From contig JANXBW010000017.1 in the NCBI GenBank assembly GCA_025060325.1, positions 45,504-109,503 on the forward strand: a DNA stretch of 64,000 nucleotides, given 5' to 3'. The notes under the pieces were generated by a model, which saw only the letters and a program-made list of their open reading frames with translations, ran no database searches and was not told the origin of the DNA. This document shows positions 49,995 to 60,502 of this stretch, piece after piece (the first letter of the stretch is position 1; each line of letters starts with the position of its first letter). Made by a program: the position numbers and the translations under genes. The stretch is from Thermoguttaceae bacterium (GTDB lineage: Bacteria; Planctomycetota; Planctomycetia; Pirellulales; Thermoguttaceae).

Positions 49995-51035
49995 ATGCGC
50001 AGCTGTGTGGTCCAACATGACAAGCATTATCGTGGCTTTACGTTAGTCGAGTTGCTTGTTGTCATTGCCATTATCGGGATTTTGATCGCTTTATTGCTTC
50101 CGGCGGTGCAGGCGGCGCGAGAGGCCGCCCGTCGAACCCAGTGTGTCAACAACCTCAAGCAATTAGCGTTGGCGATGCACAGTTACCACGACGTGCATCA
50201 AATCTTCCCGAAAAACGCGTACGGCGGGTCGGCTTACGGTTGGAATGGCTGGGAATGCTTTAGTGCGAACGTCATGATTCTGCCTTACATCGAGCAAGGG
50301 GCTCTTTACGATCGATTCCGACCAGCACCGGCCGGCGGGTGGGGACAGTACCATGGGGGACCAATGAAGCAAAAGCTGGCAGCTTTCTTGTGCCCGACCG
50401 TGGGGCAGTTCCCCAACCCCACTTTTAATTACTGGGCCGGTCCTGGGAGTAACTACGCTTGGTGCTCGGGAAGCTCGGTTCACACGGCCTGGAACAACGC
50501 GTTGAACCAGAACGGTATGTTTAATGTCGCCCAGGAGCGCCGGATGTCGGATGTCCGCGATGGACTTTCCAACACCATAATGGCTTCAGAAATCTTGTCT
50601 GGCGACGGAGACCAGGGTCGGGCAACGTACCCCAACGACGTCTTTTATGCCGGCGACGGTGTATTCAACGCCGTGGCGGATAAGTACTGGCCAACTCAGG
50701 CCGAGTTGGATGCCATCGGCCAGGCGGCGTTAAATAGCCCTCAGGGGCATCTGAGCAACAACGGGGCGCTATGGGCTTGGTATGCCCACGCGCAAACGCT
50801 GTTTAATACCGCGGCCCCGCCAAATTGGCGATTCCCCACAGCCGGGGGCAATTGTTGCCCGGGAGGGGCGCACGACTGGGGCTGGGGCGTTATCCCGGCC
50901 AGAAGCTTCCATCCAGGTGGGGTGAATGCTGCACTGGGTGATGGCTCAGTGCGATTCATCAGCAACACTATCGATCTGCTGACCTACCAGCGTCTCGGAG
51001 CCGTGGCCGACGGCAACGCGGTGACGAATTTCTAG
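49995..51035 (+). CDS. DUF1559 prepilin-like protein (planctomycete type)
   Basis: [53 protein letters not shown] ... [23 protein letters not shown]. Confidence 0.95.
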   Translation: MRSCVVQHDKHYRGFTLVELLVVIAIIGILIALLLPAVQAAREAARRTQCVNNLKQLALAMHSYHDVHQIFPKNAYGGSAYGWNGWECFSANVMILPYIEQGALYDRFRPAPAGGWGQYHGGPMKQKLAAFLCPTVGQFPNPTFNYWAGPGSNYAWCSGSSVHTAWNNALNQNGMFNVAQERRMSDVRDGLSNTIMASEILSGDGDQGRATYPNDVFYAGDGVFNAVADKYWPTQAELDAIGQAALNSPQGHLSNNGALWAWYAHAQTLFNTAAPPNWRFPTAGGNCCPGGAHDWGWGVIPARSFHPGGVNAALGDGSVRFISNTIDLLTYQRLGAVADGNAVTNF

Positions 51036-51187
51036 CCCTTCTTCTGTTGAGAATTCCCCTCGATTGCCAAAGGGCGGGGTATCTTGCCTCTCGGATATGC
51101 CGCACGTCCGAGGCTCGGAAGTCACAGATCGGCGCGGATTTTGTGGGAAAACCGATTTCGCTGCACCTTAGGTTTGGGAGTGGGACA

Positions 51188-51511
51188 ATGAGGCGAGGCT
51201 TTTTGTTGCTTGTTGTTATGCTGCTGACCGTGCCCATAACCGTTTGGGGATGCGGCGGCGGGAATGTTCCTCAGAAAAAGGTTGTGGAAGTCCCCATGCC
51301 CAAAGGGGTGGAGCGGGCCAAGATACTGCTCCAAAATTACGCTAAAGGCCAACCGCTAGGGAGCGAGGTCTCAAGCTTTCCGGAAATAGTCGAGGAGGCT
51401 AAGAAAACCGATCCGGACAAAGCGGCAATTCTGGAGCAAGGGTTGGCGGAACTGCAGAAAAATCCAGCCAAGCGTCAACAAATCGCCCAGGATTTGTTGA
51501 AAAAGCTTTAG
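51188..51511 (+). CDS. Small putative lipoprotein
   Basis: MRRGFLLLVVMLLTVPITVWGCGGG (lipobox-like VWGC), charged helical remainder; directly downstream of the DUF1559 gene. Confidence 0.75.
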   Translation: MRRGFLLLVVMLLTVPITVWGCGGGNVPQKKVVEVPMPKGVERAKILLQNYAKGQPLGSEVSSFPEIVEEAKKTDPDKAAILEQGLAELQKNPAKRQQIAQDLLKKL

Positions 51512-52601
51512 CAGCTGGATGCCTCAGCCCGCTCTCATTCCGCGGAAATGCTGTTACATTTGGACGCGCCTGGCACGGGGCGCTCAAAGTGCGGATCAGA
51601 CCGGAAAGCTCCCCTTGAGCCGCGGCTTGGGAGGCCGTGAGACCGCGGGAGCGCTCCCGGCGATTGGGTCGGCCTCAGGACGGCGCGTGTGCCTGGCGTG
51701 CCTAGATCGTTTATTTGTTCGTTATCTTTCGCTTTGTCGTATTTAACCAGAGGCCTGGGTTATAGCCTGGCCAGGCGTGTTAAAGAAGCTGCTTCCCTTT
51801 GGCATGGGTTTGACCAAGCGAGGGGTGAGGATCTATCAGGGGGGAAACTTCGTGTCTGACGAGCGGTAGGGGCGATTACCGAAAGTCGCCCTGACCGACC
51901 TTTTTGATTTTTGTCGGAAGAATCGGCCCCTTGCGGACGCGGCAATCCGGGGGGATGGCGCCGGTGGATGTGGACCGCCAGTGACTTCCCGCCCAGGTCG
52001 GGGAGTGATTGCCCCTTTAGTCCGAACGCGATTTCGATCTTGAGCGGGAAATCGGCCGCTGCCCTAATCGTGCGCGGGCCAACCGGGTATGTCTCTTATC
52101 TCGGACGCCCCTCACACCCGCCTTCCCACTGTCTGAACCACCTCGGCCGGCGCGTCGAAACATAACTAAGTCTGTTGGTTTTGTGATCTCTTCCGCGGTT
52201 TGCTTTCTGGAAGAGGGTCTCCTCTTGTGGTCGAGTTAATCTTTTCCGTTAAGCGGGCGGTCTTCATAATCTGGCTTGACCAGCGGGTTAAGTTCGGTAA
52301 ACCAGGGAACTTGGCCGGGGAATGCCGGGGCGGGCCGGTCGGATGCGACGGCGCTCTGGCCCTCATTTTAGGGGGATGGAACCGAGAGCTTCGCCGTGGG
52401 TTTCGCGGGCTTTGGGAGGGTTGGCCTGGCGGCGAGGCCGGCCTTCACGGGCTGGGGGTTCCTTGGTGGATTATCTGCATTATCTAGAGAAGGATACTTA
52501 GGTCCTCCCTAGTTGTGCCACTTGGGGAGGATTAGCTCGCAAGTGGTTTAGGAGCGGTTCGGATACCGGACCTTTCGGGGAGCCGAACGTCCTAAGCCAA
52601 G

Positions 52602-53867
52602 GTGAGAACGTTCTTTGCCGCGGTATTGGGGCTTCTTGAGGGGACGCAAATGGGCGAAGTCCAGTTGGTCGGCAAGACGGCAAACACTCCTGAACGGGCA
52701 ATCGGGGAGGCTCCGAACCAAGCCGTGCAAGTTGGCGGGGTAGTGGTGGCACGGGCTGGCGGAGGCGATTACAAGCCGTGGATGCCCCGGATTTGGTCCG
52801 GGATCACATTGGGCCCGTGGCTCCGGCTTCTTGCCCGGAATCGTTTCCGGATTGCCCCGCACCGCCTTCCCATGGCACTCATCATCACGACTCTTGCGGC
52901 GCTTGTGAATTCACCCTCAAGCTGGGTTCAGCGGTTGATTTACGGCCGCCGCATCGCCCGCACGAAGATCGATCCACACCCCATTTTTGTTGTCGGTCAC
53001 TGGCGGACGGGAACAACGTTTCTGCATGAGCTGCTGGTGGCCGATCCCCGGCATGCTTCGCCCACGTCTTACCAGTGTTTTGCCCCGGGGCATTTTTTGG
53101 TTTCCCGAAGTTGGCTAGGCAAGGTTGCCGAAATTCTTGCTCCTCGGCACCGACCGCAAGACGACATGCCCTTTAGTTTGGACAATCCTCAGGAAGATGA
53201 ATTTGCGCTGTGTAATTTGGGCATACCCTCTCCGTATTGGACGATGGCTTTCCCTAATCATCCCCCGCAGTGTCAACAGTATATCGACATGGAGGGATTA
53301 ACCTCGGCGCAGCTGGAGCGGTGGAAGCGAGGGTTATATGGCTTTCTCCAAGCAGTGACCTTTGCTACTGGAAAGCGGCTGGTATTAAAGTCGCCAGCGC
53401 ATCTAGGTCGCATTCGTGTGCTTGTTGAGCTTTTCCCGAAAGCGAAGTTTGTCCACATCTATCGCGAGCCGCTTACGGTATTTGCCTCAACAATGAATTT
53501 GTGGCGGCGATTTTATCGCGACCAGGGCCTCCAGCGGCCAAGTTACGAGGGGTTAGAAGATTACGTTCTTGAGACCTTCAACCGGCTTTACCGGGCCTTT
53601 GAGCGGGATCGGTTGCTCTTAGCGCCGAACCAATTGGCGGAGGTTCGCTTCGAGACCCTCGTGGCCAATCCCATCGGCGAAATGGAGCGAATCTACCGCG
53701 AGCTGGATTTGGGACCGTTTGACCTGGCCCGGCCGGCGGTGGAAAAACTTCTGGAGGGCCGAAAGGACTACAAGCCGAATCGCTTTTCCGTCGCAGAGGA
53801 GACCCGCCGCAAAGTCCGCGAAAGTTGGGGTTGGTTTGCCGTCAAGTACGGATATCCTGAACCTTGA
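52602..53867 (+). CDS. Sulfotransferase family protein
   Basis: IFVVGHWRTGTTFLHELLVADPRHASPTSYQCFAPGHFL (5'-PSB loop) and FVHIYREPLTVFASTMNLW (3'-PB region). Start uncertain. Confidence 0.88.
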   Translation: MRTFFAAVLGLLEGTQMGEVQLVGKTANTPERAIGEAPNQAVQVGGVVVARAGGGDYKPWMPRIWSGITLGPWLRLLARNRFRIAPHRLPMALIITTLAALVNSPSSWVQRLIYGRRIARTKIDPHPIFVVGHWRTGTTFLHELLVADPRHASPTSYQCFAPGHFLVSRSWLGKVAEILAPRHRPQDDMPFSLDNPQEDEFALCNLGIPSPYWTMAFPNHPPQCQQYIDMEGLTSAQLERWKRGLYGFLQAVTFATGKRLVLKSPAHLGRIRVLVELFPKAKFVHIYREPLTVFASTMNLWRRFYRDQGLQRPSYEGLEDYVLETFNRLYRAFERDRLLLAPNQLAEVRFETLVANPIGEMERIYRELDLGPFDLARPAVEKLLEGRKDYKPNRFSVAEETRRKVRESWGWFAVKYGYPEP

Positions 53868-53890
53868 CGGCAGCGGATGATCCGCCATTG

Positions 53891-53939
53891 AGCGGGCGGA
53901 AGCTATGTTTTTAGCTTAGGCGAACGCGCCCGCTTTTTT
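53891..53939 (+). terminator. Rho-independent terminator downstream of the sulfotransferase gene
   Basis: AGCGGGCG ... CGCCCGCT followed by TTTTT, with a nested AAGCTA/TAGCTT inner stem. Confidence 0.75.
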
Positions 53940-54013
53940 CGGCCCCTCCGACAGCCTTTGGTGAAAAATCAGGGCGGTGGTACCCCAAAAGCACTGTGTG
54001 ATTTTTGGCCCAC

Positions 54014-55093
54014 TCACGCAGCCGTCCGTGGGATGGTCTTGCCTTTAAGCTTGTAGACATAAGCGAGGACTTCCGCCACGGCGGCGTAAAGCTCGCGGGG
54101 GATGGGCCTGTTGACGTCTACCTGTCGATAAAGGGCCTGGGCTAGCTCTCTGCGTTCCACAATGGGTATGCCGTGCTGAATGGCAAGTATGCGGATCCGC
54201 TGCGCCAATAGGCCGGCACCTTTGGCAACGACCACCGGGGCGATCATGGTCTGCGGTTCGTATTTAAGGGCAACGGCGTACTCGGTGGGGTTGGTAATGA
54301 CAACGTCAGCTTTTGGGACAGCCGCCGACAGCCGATGGAGCACAAGTTGACGCTGGATGGCTCGGCGCCGGGCAATGATCTGGGGATCGCCCTCGAGGTG
54401 TTTGAGCTCCTCGCGGACCTCCTGGGGAGTCATCCGCAGGTCAAGCTCGTACCTCCAGCGCTGGAGGCCGTAGTCGACAATGCCCAGCACAAGGATGGCA
54501 AGAGCCGCCCAAGCCGAAAGGCGGTAGAGAAAGGTCGCGGCAAACTGGAGGATCTCCGGAAGTTCAAGGGCCGAAAGGTTAAGGATAGTTGTCAACTCGT
54601 TCCAAATGACAACAATCCCGATCGCGAAAATGATGGCTACCTTTGCCAAACCTACCAGTAGTCGGATGACACCTGACCAGGAAAAGATCCGGCGAAACCC
54701 TTGAATCGGGTCAATCCGGCTCAGGTCGAAGGCCACTCGCTTGGGCACAATCAAAAGGCCCATTTGGGCAAGGTCAACGGCAACCCCGGCCGCCACCGCT
54801 AAAGTAAGCAAAGGCAAAAGCACCTGGGCCATCTGGGCCAAAAGTTCCCGGGTAAGCCCCACCCAACTGTCGACATCGCCTAAGGGAGAGGCGAGCGTTC
54901 CTAAATAAGTTTTTGTCAGGTCAACGGTCCAGGAAAAAAGCGAGGTGGCAAAAAGCCCCAGGGCCAAAACCCCACCCACCAAAATGGCGGCCGAGGTAAG
55001 TTCGTGGCTACGAGCGACATGGCCTTCTTCGCGGGCCTTTTGTCGCCGAAATGGCGTCGGTTCCTGAGATTTTTCCCCATATTGGTCCGGCAT
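54014..55093 (-). CDS. flhB: Flagellar export apparatus protein FlhB
   Basis: EKSQEPTPFRRQKAREEGHVARSHEL ... DLRMTPQEVREELKHLEGDPQIIARRR ... VVITNPTEYAVALKYEP ... GIPIVERRELAQALYRQVDVNRPIPRELYAAVAEVLAYVY. Confidence 0.95.
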   Translation of the reverse strand: MPDQYGEKSQEPTPFRRQKAREEGHVARSHELTSAAILVGGVLALGLFATSLFSWTVDLTKTYLGTLASPLGDVDSWVGLTRELLAQMAQVLLPLLTLAVAAGVAVDLAQMGLLIVPKRVAFDLSRIDPIQGFRRIFSWSGVIRLLVGLAKVAIIFAIGIVVIWNELTTILNLSALELPEILQFAATFLYRLSAWAALAILVLGIVDYGLQRWRYELDLRMTPQEVREELKHLEGDPQIIARRRAIQRQLVLHRLSAAVPKADVVITNPTEYAVALKYEPQTMIAPVVVAKGAGLLAQRIRILAIQHGIPIVERRELAQALYRQVDVNRPIPRELYAAVAEVLAYVYKLKGKTIPRTAA

Positions 55094-55132
55094 GGGCCGG
55101 CGTTACTCTCCCGGGTTAGCGAAGGGATTTGC

Positions 55133-55948
55133 CTATGGTGTGATCGCAGGCAGAAGATCAGTTAACGCCGTTTCTTGCCAAACTTCTAACTCTTCGGCAA
55201 AAAACCAGATCATCCCTCCGAGGGCTAGTCCTACGCCAATGATCGTTAGCAAGCCGTTTAGAGTAAGCCCTACGGCAAGGACGTTTAGTTGTGGAAATGT
55301 TCGCGCCACAAAGCCAAGGATGAGCGTGCAGGCAAGAAGGGCAACAAGGAGGGGCGCTGCCAGACGAAGACCGCACACAAAACTTTCGCTTAGTACCGCG
55401 GTTAGGCCGGTCCAGTAGCGCTCCGCGGGGATGACGCCTGTCGCCGGCAGATAAACGAAGCTTTCCAGAACGGCCTCTATCAACAACCGATAACTGCCGC
55501 TTACCAAGAGTGTGGCTGTGGCCAGCCATGCACAAAGTTGCGCAAGCGGTGAAATTTCTGTGTTACTCAGCGGATCGAAAATGTCGGCCAGCATTAGCCC
55601 CGCCGTGCGGGCGATGGCCTCGCCGGCAAGCTGAAGACTGCCAAAGATTACGCCAAATCCGATTCCCAAAACCACCCCCACAAGCCATTGACTAGCAAGA
55701 AGCAGGCCCACATCCACAACACCCATCGCTTGTGGTGGAGCAAGGTGCCATTGTGTCGGCAAGATGACAAGGCTGAAAGCGATGGCAAAAAAGGCTCGGA
55801 ACTTAATCGGGAGATAAACGGCCGAAAATAGCGGGGCGGCCGTCACCAGCCCACTGATGCGGGCAAGGACGAGGGCAAAAAGCCAAAGCTTTTCCACAGG
55901 CGGCAGGGGAATTCCCCACAGTGTGGGCAAAGGATGGCTTGGCCACAT
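55133..55948 (-). CDS. fliR: Flagellar export apparatus protein FliR
   Basis: FALVLARISGLVTAAPLFSAVYLPIKFRAFFAIAFSLVILP and multi-TM FliR pattern, between flhB and fliQ. Confidence 0.93.
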   Translation of the reverse strand: MWPSHPLPTLWGIPLPPVEKLWLFALVLARISGLVTAAPLFSAVYLPIKFRAFFAIAFSLVILPTQWHLAPPQAMGVVDVGLLLASQWLVGVVLGIGFGVIFGSLQLAGEAIARTAGLMLADIFDPLSNTEISPLAQLCAWLATATLLVSGSYRLLIEAVLESFVYLPATGVIPAERYWTGLTAVLSESFVCGLRLAAPLLVALLACTLILGFVARTFPQLNVLAVGLTLNGLLTIIGVGLALGGMIWFFAEELEVWQETALTDLLPAITP

Positions 55949-56065
55949 CTGATTACTTGTCGCCCTCGGTGTCTACGCCCTAAGCAAAAATCGGCCTCAT
56001 GCCTTGAGGCAACCGGTTGTTGACAGCGAGAGGTGGCAGGTCCATAAGCCCCCTAGCCCGTTGCA

Positions 56066-56329
56066 CTAAGGAACGACCCCAAAATGGAATAGCCTTTCCG
56101 AATACTCCAGGATGATAGCCAAAAGCCATGGCAACGCCACAGCAAAGACAAGACCCATGGCGACCACCTTGGGCACGAAAGCAATCGCTTGGTCCTGGAT
56201 TTGTGTTAGCGCCTGAAGAAAGCTGATCACCAGGCCCACGAGCATCCCGGCCCCTAACATGGGTGCAGCAACTAGGAAGGCTATCCACAGAGCCTCGCGA
56301 CCGAGGTCGACAACATCGGCAACTTCCAT
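56066..56329 (-). CDS. fliQ: Flagellar export apparatus protein FliQ
   Basis: VVDLGREALWIAFLVAAPMLGAGMLVGLVISFLQALTQIQDQAIAFVPKVVAMGLVFAVALPWLL. Confidence 0.95.
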   Translation of the reverse strand: MEVADVVDLGREALWIAFLVAAPMLGAGMLVGLVISFLQALTQIQDQAIAFVPKVVAMGLVFAVALPWLLAIILEYSERLFHFGVVP

Positions 56330-56600
56330 AATCGACTAGTCTCCGAACGCCTGCTTGTTGCCTTCAAATGATATTTGCGTTTAAGTTAGGGCAACGACGA
56401 TCTTCGTTTGTCTTCGCTTTCTTGGAGCTCATTCGGTGTACTTCGAAGAATTAGCTCCGAGCTCCCAAACGTTTGCTGCGAAGGTGCCGTATCCTTTAGG
56501 CTTCGGGGCCAAAGTCTTGGGGGACTGCCTTGAGGCGCCTTTTTGCACCCGATAACCAAGTGAGTGTGTCGATACCCCTGCAAGCCGAAAATTTTGTTTA

Positions 56601-57440
56601 CTACGCCACGGGGGCGAAGCTTTCTAGCAGCATCCCAACCACAAGATGCCAGCCATCAAGCAGAACAAAAACTGCAAGCTTTAACGGCAGGGAGACAAGC
56701 GCCGGCGGAACCATCAACATCCCCATCGACACAAGGACTGTGGCCGTCACCATGTCGATGACTAAAAAAGGCAAAAAGATCTGAAAGCCAATCAAAAAGG
56801 CCGTCTTTAGCTCGCTTAGCATAAACGCCGGTACCAACGCATGGAGCGGTACCTCATCGTAGGTAGCTGGCTGGGCCTCGGGAGATGTGTACCGGAGGAA
56901 AAGCCACACGTCTTCGCTATTGCCGGCGCGGTCGATTTGTGCGCTCATAAATCGCCGAATCGGTAGCACCGCCTTATCCCAAGCATCGGCAAGCTCAAGT
57001 TGTCGTTCCGTGTACGGCTTAAGGGCGGAGTGATAGACCTCTTGCCAGACTGGTGCCATGATCGCCACTGTCACAAAGAAGGCAAGAGCGGTAATGACTT
57101 GTGACGGAGGAAGTTGCTGCGTGCCGATCGCCTGGCGGAGGAGGGCCAGCACCACAAGAATCCGGACGAAACTTGTGGTCATAAGGAGGATCGCCGGTAC
57201 CAAGCTCAGAACAGTAAGCAGAATGAGAATCTGGAGCGAGGCACTTAAGCCCTCAGGTCGCAAAGGCGCTGGCGGATCAAGGGGCAGGACGGGTCTTTCC
57301 GGCGCTAAAGTCCGGGGCTGGTTGAAGGCATCTTGGGCAAAGATGGATCTATCCCCTGCCAACGCCAAAGCCAAGGCCAGGCTAAGGAAGATCCCTGTTG
57401 CAAGCCAGCCGCCCTTCCCGTGCAACTTTCCGTCCCCCAC
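56601..57440 (-). CDS. fliP: Flagellar export apparatus protein FliP
   Basis: LSLVPAILLMTTSFVRILVVLALLRQAIGTQQLPPSQVITALAFFVT ... LVPAFMLSELKTAFLIGFQIFLPFLVIDMVTATVLVSMGM. Confidence 0.97.
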   Translation of the reverse strand: MGDGKLHGKGGWLATGIFLSLALALALAGDRSIFAQDAFNQPRTLAPERPVLPLDPPAPLRPEGLSASLQILILLTVLSLVPAILLMTTSFVRILVVLALLRQAIGTQQLPPSQVITALAFFVTVAIMAPVWQEVYHSALKPYTERQLELADAWDKAVLPIRRFMSAQIDRAGNSEDVWLFLRYTSPEAQPATYDEVPLHALVPAFMLSELKTAFLIGFQIFLPFLVIDMVTATVLVSMGMLMVPPALVSLPLKLAVFVLLDGWHLVVGMLLESFAPVA

Positions 57441-57597
57441 TAATGCTTACATTCCGCGTCCTTAACAGCAAGGACCATTCATGCCGCCTTTTCTGTGAAC
57501 GATTGTCGTCGCGTTCGGCCTTCTTGTGCTTCGTTGACGAATGGAGAATGTCCACGCTATGGATCGCCGGCCTGCAAGCCCGTAATCCCAGCCGGTA

Positions 57598-58833
57598 CTA
57601 CCCAGCTAATTCTTTGCTACGGGACAACTGCTCAAATACTTGTCGAAAACTTTCGGTGATAGCGCCCGGGGCGCTTCGCCGACATAGAGCAAGCAGTTGG
57701 TTGACCTCACAAGGCTCTGTGATTTCCGACAAGGTGTTGACACCATCAGGAGTAGCCGCTACGAGAAGTAGGCGGTTCCCGCAGCGAATAAGTTGAAGCG
57801 ATAGCCGAGGCGTCAGGGGGCGTCGCCCGAGAACCTCCACCACTTCCGACGGCAAAAGCCCGCCCGGGCGGGAGGCTCGCATGCTGCCCATCCAGCCGAT
57901 GACAGTTAGACAGACAACTACCACACCAACTGTAAGCAGGACCAAAGGTGTTGACAGCGACCAGGGTTGTTTCGAGGATAGGGGACTACCGGAGGAGTTG
58001 GTTCTCCTGTCCGGGGCATTTGGCCGACCTTGCGCGGGCGGAAGTGGTAGGCCACTTCGCTCCGGGTGGTTTTGCCTTTCTTTAACGTTGTTTATACTTG
58101 GGGAAGAATCTGCTTCGGCCACTGGTCGCGCCAGTTCGGGGGTGTTTCCGTCGTGTTGCTCGGCTTTGTCATCTTCGGAACGCGCTTGGCCGCTACTCGA
58201 AATAGCCTGCTCGACCGGCGGAGGTAACTCCGGTAATTCCTCCGTGGATGAGGTCTGCCTTACCGGCCGGCTTGCCGAGTTGCCAAGTTCGCCGGAGCCG
58301 GTGGGCTCGTTGTCCGCCAGACCGGGAATGGGTATCGTCTCGGACTCGCGTGTCGGCTTAAGTCCTGGCAGTTGTGGACGCGATGAGGCTGATTCTTCAT
58401 AAACTGCCGGCATGGTGGAATTTTGGCTAGTGGCAGGGATTGGCTCGCTTTGTCCTTGCTGGGCCGACATTGCTGGTACGCGCGGTGATTGGGAGGACAA
58501 GTTGGGCAAGCTAGATTGGCTGCTTCCGGCTGCGCCGTCTTCCGACATTGGTTGGGCCGATTTACTCGGGTCGTCGAAGACCCTGTCGGCCGGCGGAAAG
58601 TTTGTCGACAGCGAAAACCGAAGATCAAATCGCTCCACCGGCGATGTGTCAACGAATCCTCCTCGGTTAACTGCAAGTAGCGGAGACTGAGCCTCAGCAT
58701 CTGCGGTAGGCCCCCGCTGAGAGGCAGAATGCCTCCCTTCCCAGTCCTGGGCGCTCCCAACCGAGGCGCTCAAGACGGTGGGCCATAAAAAGCAAAGGGT
58801 GGTTAAGAGTTTAAGTACCTCCTTGTACACCAC
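57598..58833 (-). CDS. fliO: FliO-like flagellar biosynthesis protein with long Ser/Pro-rich region
   Basis: TM (LVLLTVGVVVVCLTVIGW) followed by VVEVLGRRPLTPRLSLQLIRCGNRLLLVAATPDGVNTLSEIT; immediately upstream of fliP. Confidence 0.82.
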   Translation of the reverse strand: MVYKEVLKLLTTLCFLWPTVLSASVGSAQDWEGRHSASQRGPTADAEAQSPLLAVNRGGFVDTSPVERFDLRFSLSTNFPPADRVFDDPSKSAQPMSEDGAAGSSQSSLPNLSSQSPRVPAMSAQQGQSEPIPATSQNSTMPAVYEESASSRPQLPGLKPTRESETIPIPGLADNEPTGSGELGNSASRPVRQTSSTEELPELPPPVEQAISSSGQARSEDDKAEQHDGNTPELARPVAEADSSPSINNVKERQNHPERSGLPLPPAQGRPNAPDRRTNSSGSPLSSKQPWSLSTPLVLLTVGVVVVCLTVIGWMGSMRASRPGGLLPSEVVEVLGRRPLTPRLSLQLIRCGNRLLLVAATPDGVNTLSEITEPCEVNQLLALCRRSAPGAITESFRQVFEQLSRSKELAG

Positions 58834-58963
58834 TGTCGTCCTCGAGGGCCGGTCACTGGGGACGGCTCACGCGGTGCTCCCAATATCAACAGGGGCAGCA
58901 AGTTTTTGATTTCAATGTAGCAAAGTGCAAGTTTGCTCCCATCAAAGGGAGTACTCCCACAAG

Positions 58964-59698
58964 TCACTTGGGCACCACAAGCTCTGCCACCCGAACGCAG
59001 AAATTATCGTTGAGGACCAGTACTTCTCCCCGGGCGATTAGTCGTCCGTTGACATAAATATCGACCGGATCGCCGGCTAGTTTGTCCAAGGTGACGACCG
59101 ATCCCTTCCTTAGTTTGAGCACATCTTCTAGGTAAAGTCGGGCTTGGCCCAGTTCGATCCGCACCTCAAGCTCAACCTCGCCCACCAGGTCAAGATTGGC
59201 TGTCTCCTGGGAGGGTTGGGTTGGGGCAAACTGCTCGAACTGAAAGGGCTTTAGCCCAGGCAGTGAGGGAAGTTCCGCCGGTTCCTCCACTGACCGAAGG
59301 GCCTTTTCCGCCTGCTCCAAAAGGAACTCTAAATCTCGAGGGGAGATCGTCTCCTCCGGCGGTGGCGGCGGAGGGGGCGGTTCAGAGCGGGGTTTGGGCG
59401 CAGGTTTTGTGCGAGCTACACCGGCCTGTTCCAAAAGCCGATCAATCTCGGCCTGTTTGAGCGGACGGGTCGGATCGCCAAGATCCACTCCGGCAGCTCC
59501 TGCAGCGGGGGGCGGGGAGCCGGGTTTGGCTGTTGGCGCCTCACCGGAGAGACGGTCCTTAGAGGGGCCTCCACTTGCAGCTTGTCCGAGGGGGCCCCGG
59601 GGCGGGACCGGCTCCTCTTTCGGCGGCTCGGCCGCCGCCGACTGCCGGAATAGTTCCTCAAGCTCGTCCTGGCGGAGAAGGCCTTCTCCTTCGCTCAT
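58964..59698 (-). CDS. fliN: Flagellar motor switch protein FliN with extended Pro-rich N-terminus
   Basis: SpoA domain: VELEVRIELGQARLYLEDVLKLRKGSVVTLDKLAGDPVDIYVNGRLIARGEVLVLNDNFCVRVAELV. Confidence 0.92.
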   Translation of the reverse strand: MSEGEGLLRQDELEELFRQSAAAEPPKEEPVPPRGPLGQAASGGPSKDRLSGEAPTAKPGSPPPAAGAAGVDLGDPTRPLKQAEIDRLLEQAGVARTKPAPKPRSEPPPPPPPPEETISPRDLEFLLEQAEKALRSVEEPAELPSLPGLKPFQFEQFAPTQPSQETANLDLVGEVELEVRIELGQARLYLEDVLKLRKGSVVTLDKLAGDPVDIYVNGRLIARGEVLVLNDNFCVRVAELVVPK

Positions 59699-59980
59699 GG
59701 GATTACCTTCCGTGGCCGCTGGCCTCTCCGATGGTCTGGTTTCCAAGTACTACGACGTTACAGCAGCTGCCCCAGCCTAAGCCGGTGGCCGCCCCTTAAA
59801 GTGGGAGCCGCCCGGGCGTATGGGCTCCGCTCCGGCAATGCCCAGCCCATCTGATGCCTCACTCGTCGGGGGGCAGTCACTCCTGCCTAAGTTCGAGGAA
59901 AGTGACCCGATTAAATCGGGCCAGCCAGCGCAGAAAAGACCCAACGATAGGGGCTAAGCGCAATATTTACCCTGGCCGCT

Positions 59981-60502
59981 TCATTGTTCCACGAGTGAAA
60001 AGTTACTCACGATCAGCGCCTGAATAAGCGGCTTTCCGAATAGACGGTTACTTTTCTCCAATATCTGGCGTTTGATCAAGGCCAAACTTGGATCGGCTAA
60101 GTCGGCAGGTTGGGCCGCCCGGACGGTGGTGATCACAATCTCGCGGAAGCGATTAACCGCATTGGGCCAAAGTTTATTAAAATCATCAACTTCTTCATTT
60201 GCGATGAGTCCAAAGAGGTGAAAATCTGCCCGAAGCGTCGTGTTGGTGGAAAGACGTACGCAGGTGATAGTGTATTCGCCCAGATCGACTTCTACCCCCT
60301 CCTTTTGGGGAATTTGATCAGGGGTACTGGCCGGGGGTACAGTCGGCCTGGAAGATTCGCCGGACTCATTAAGGCCTGCCGCGGGGGTTTCAGCGCCTCC
60401 AGCTGCGGTGCTTTCCGCCCGGGTTAAGAGAAACCACACAGCCGCACATTCCATCCCCACTATGGCCGTCAAGAATCCGACAATTCCGAGCGATCGCACC
60501 AT
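59981..60502 (-). CDS. fliL: FliL-like flagellar basal body-associated protein
   Basis: Single N-terminal TM, then VDLGEYTITCVRLSTNTTLRADFHLFGLIANEEVDDFNKL...RFREIVITTVRAAQPADLADPSLALIKRQILEKSNRLFG; adjacent to fliN. Confidence 0.75.
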   Translation of the reverse strand: MVRSLGIVGFLTAIVGMECAAVWFLLTRAESTAAGGAETPAAGLNESGESSRPTVPPASTPDQIPQKEGVEVDLGEYTITCVRLSTNTTLRADFHLFGLIANEEVDDFNKLWPNAVNRFREIVITTVRAAQPADLADPSLALIKRQILEKSNRLFGKPLIQALIVSNFSLVEQ

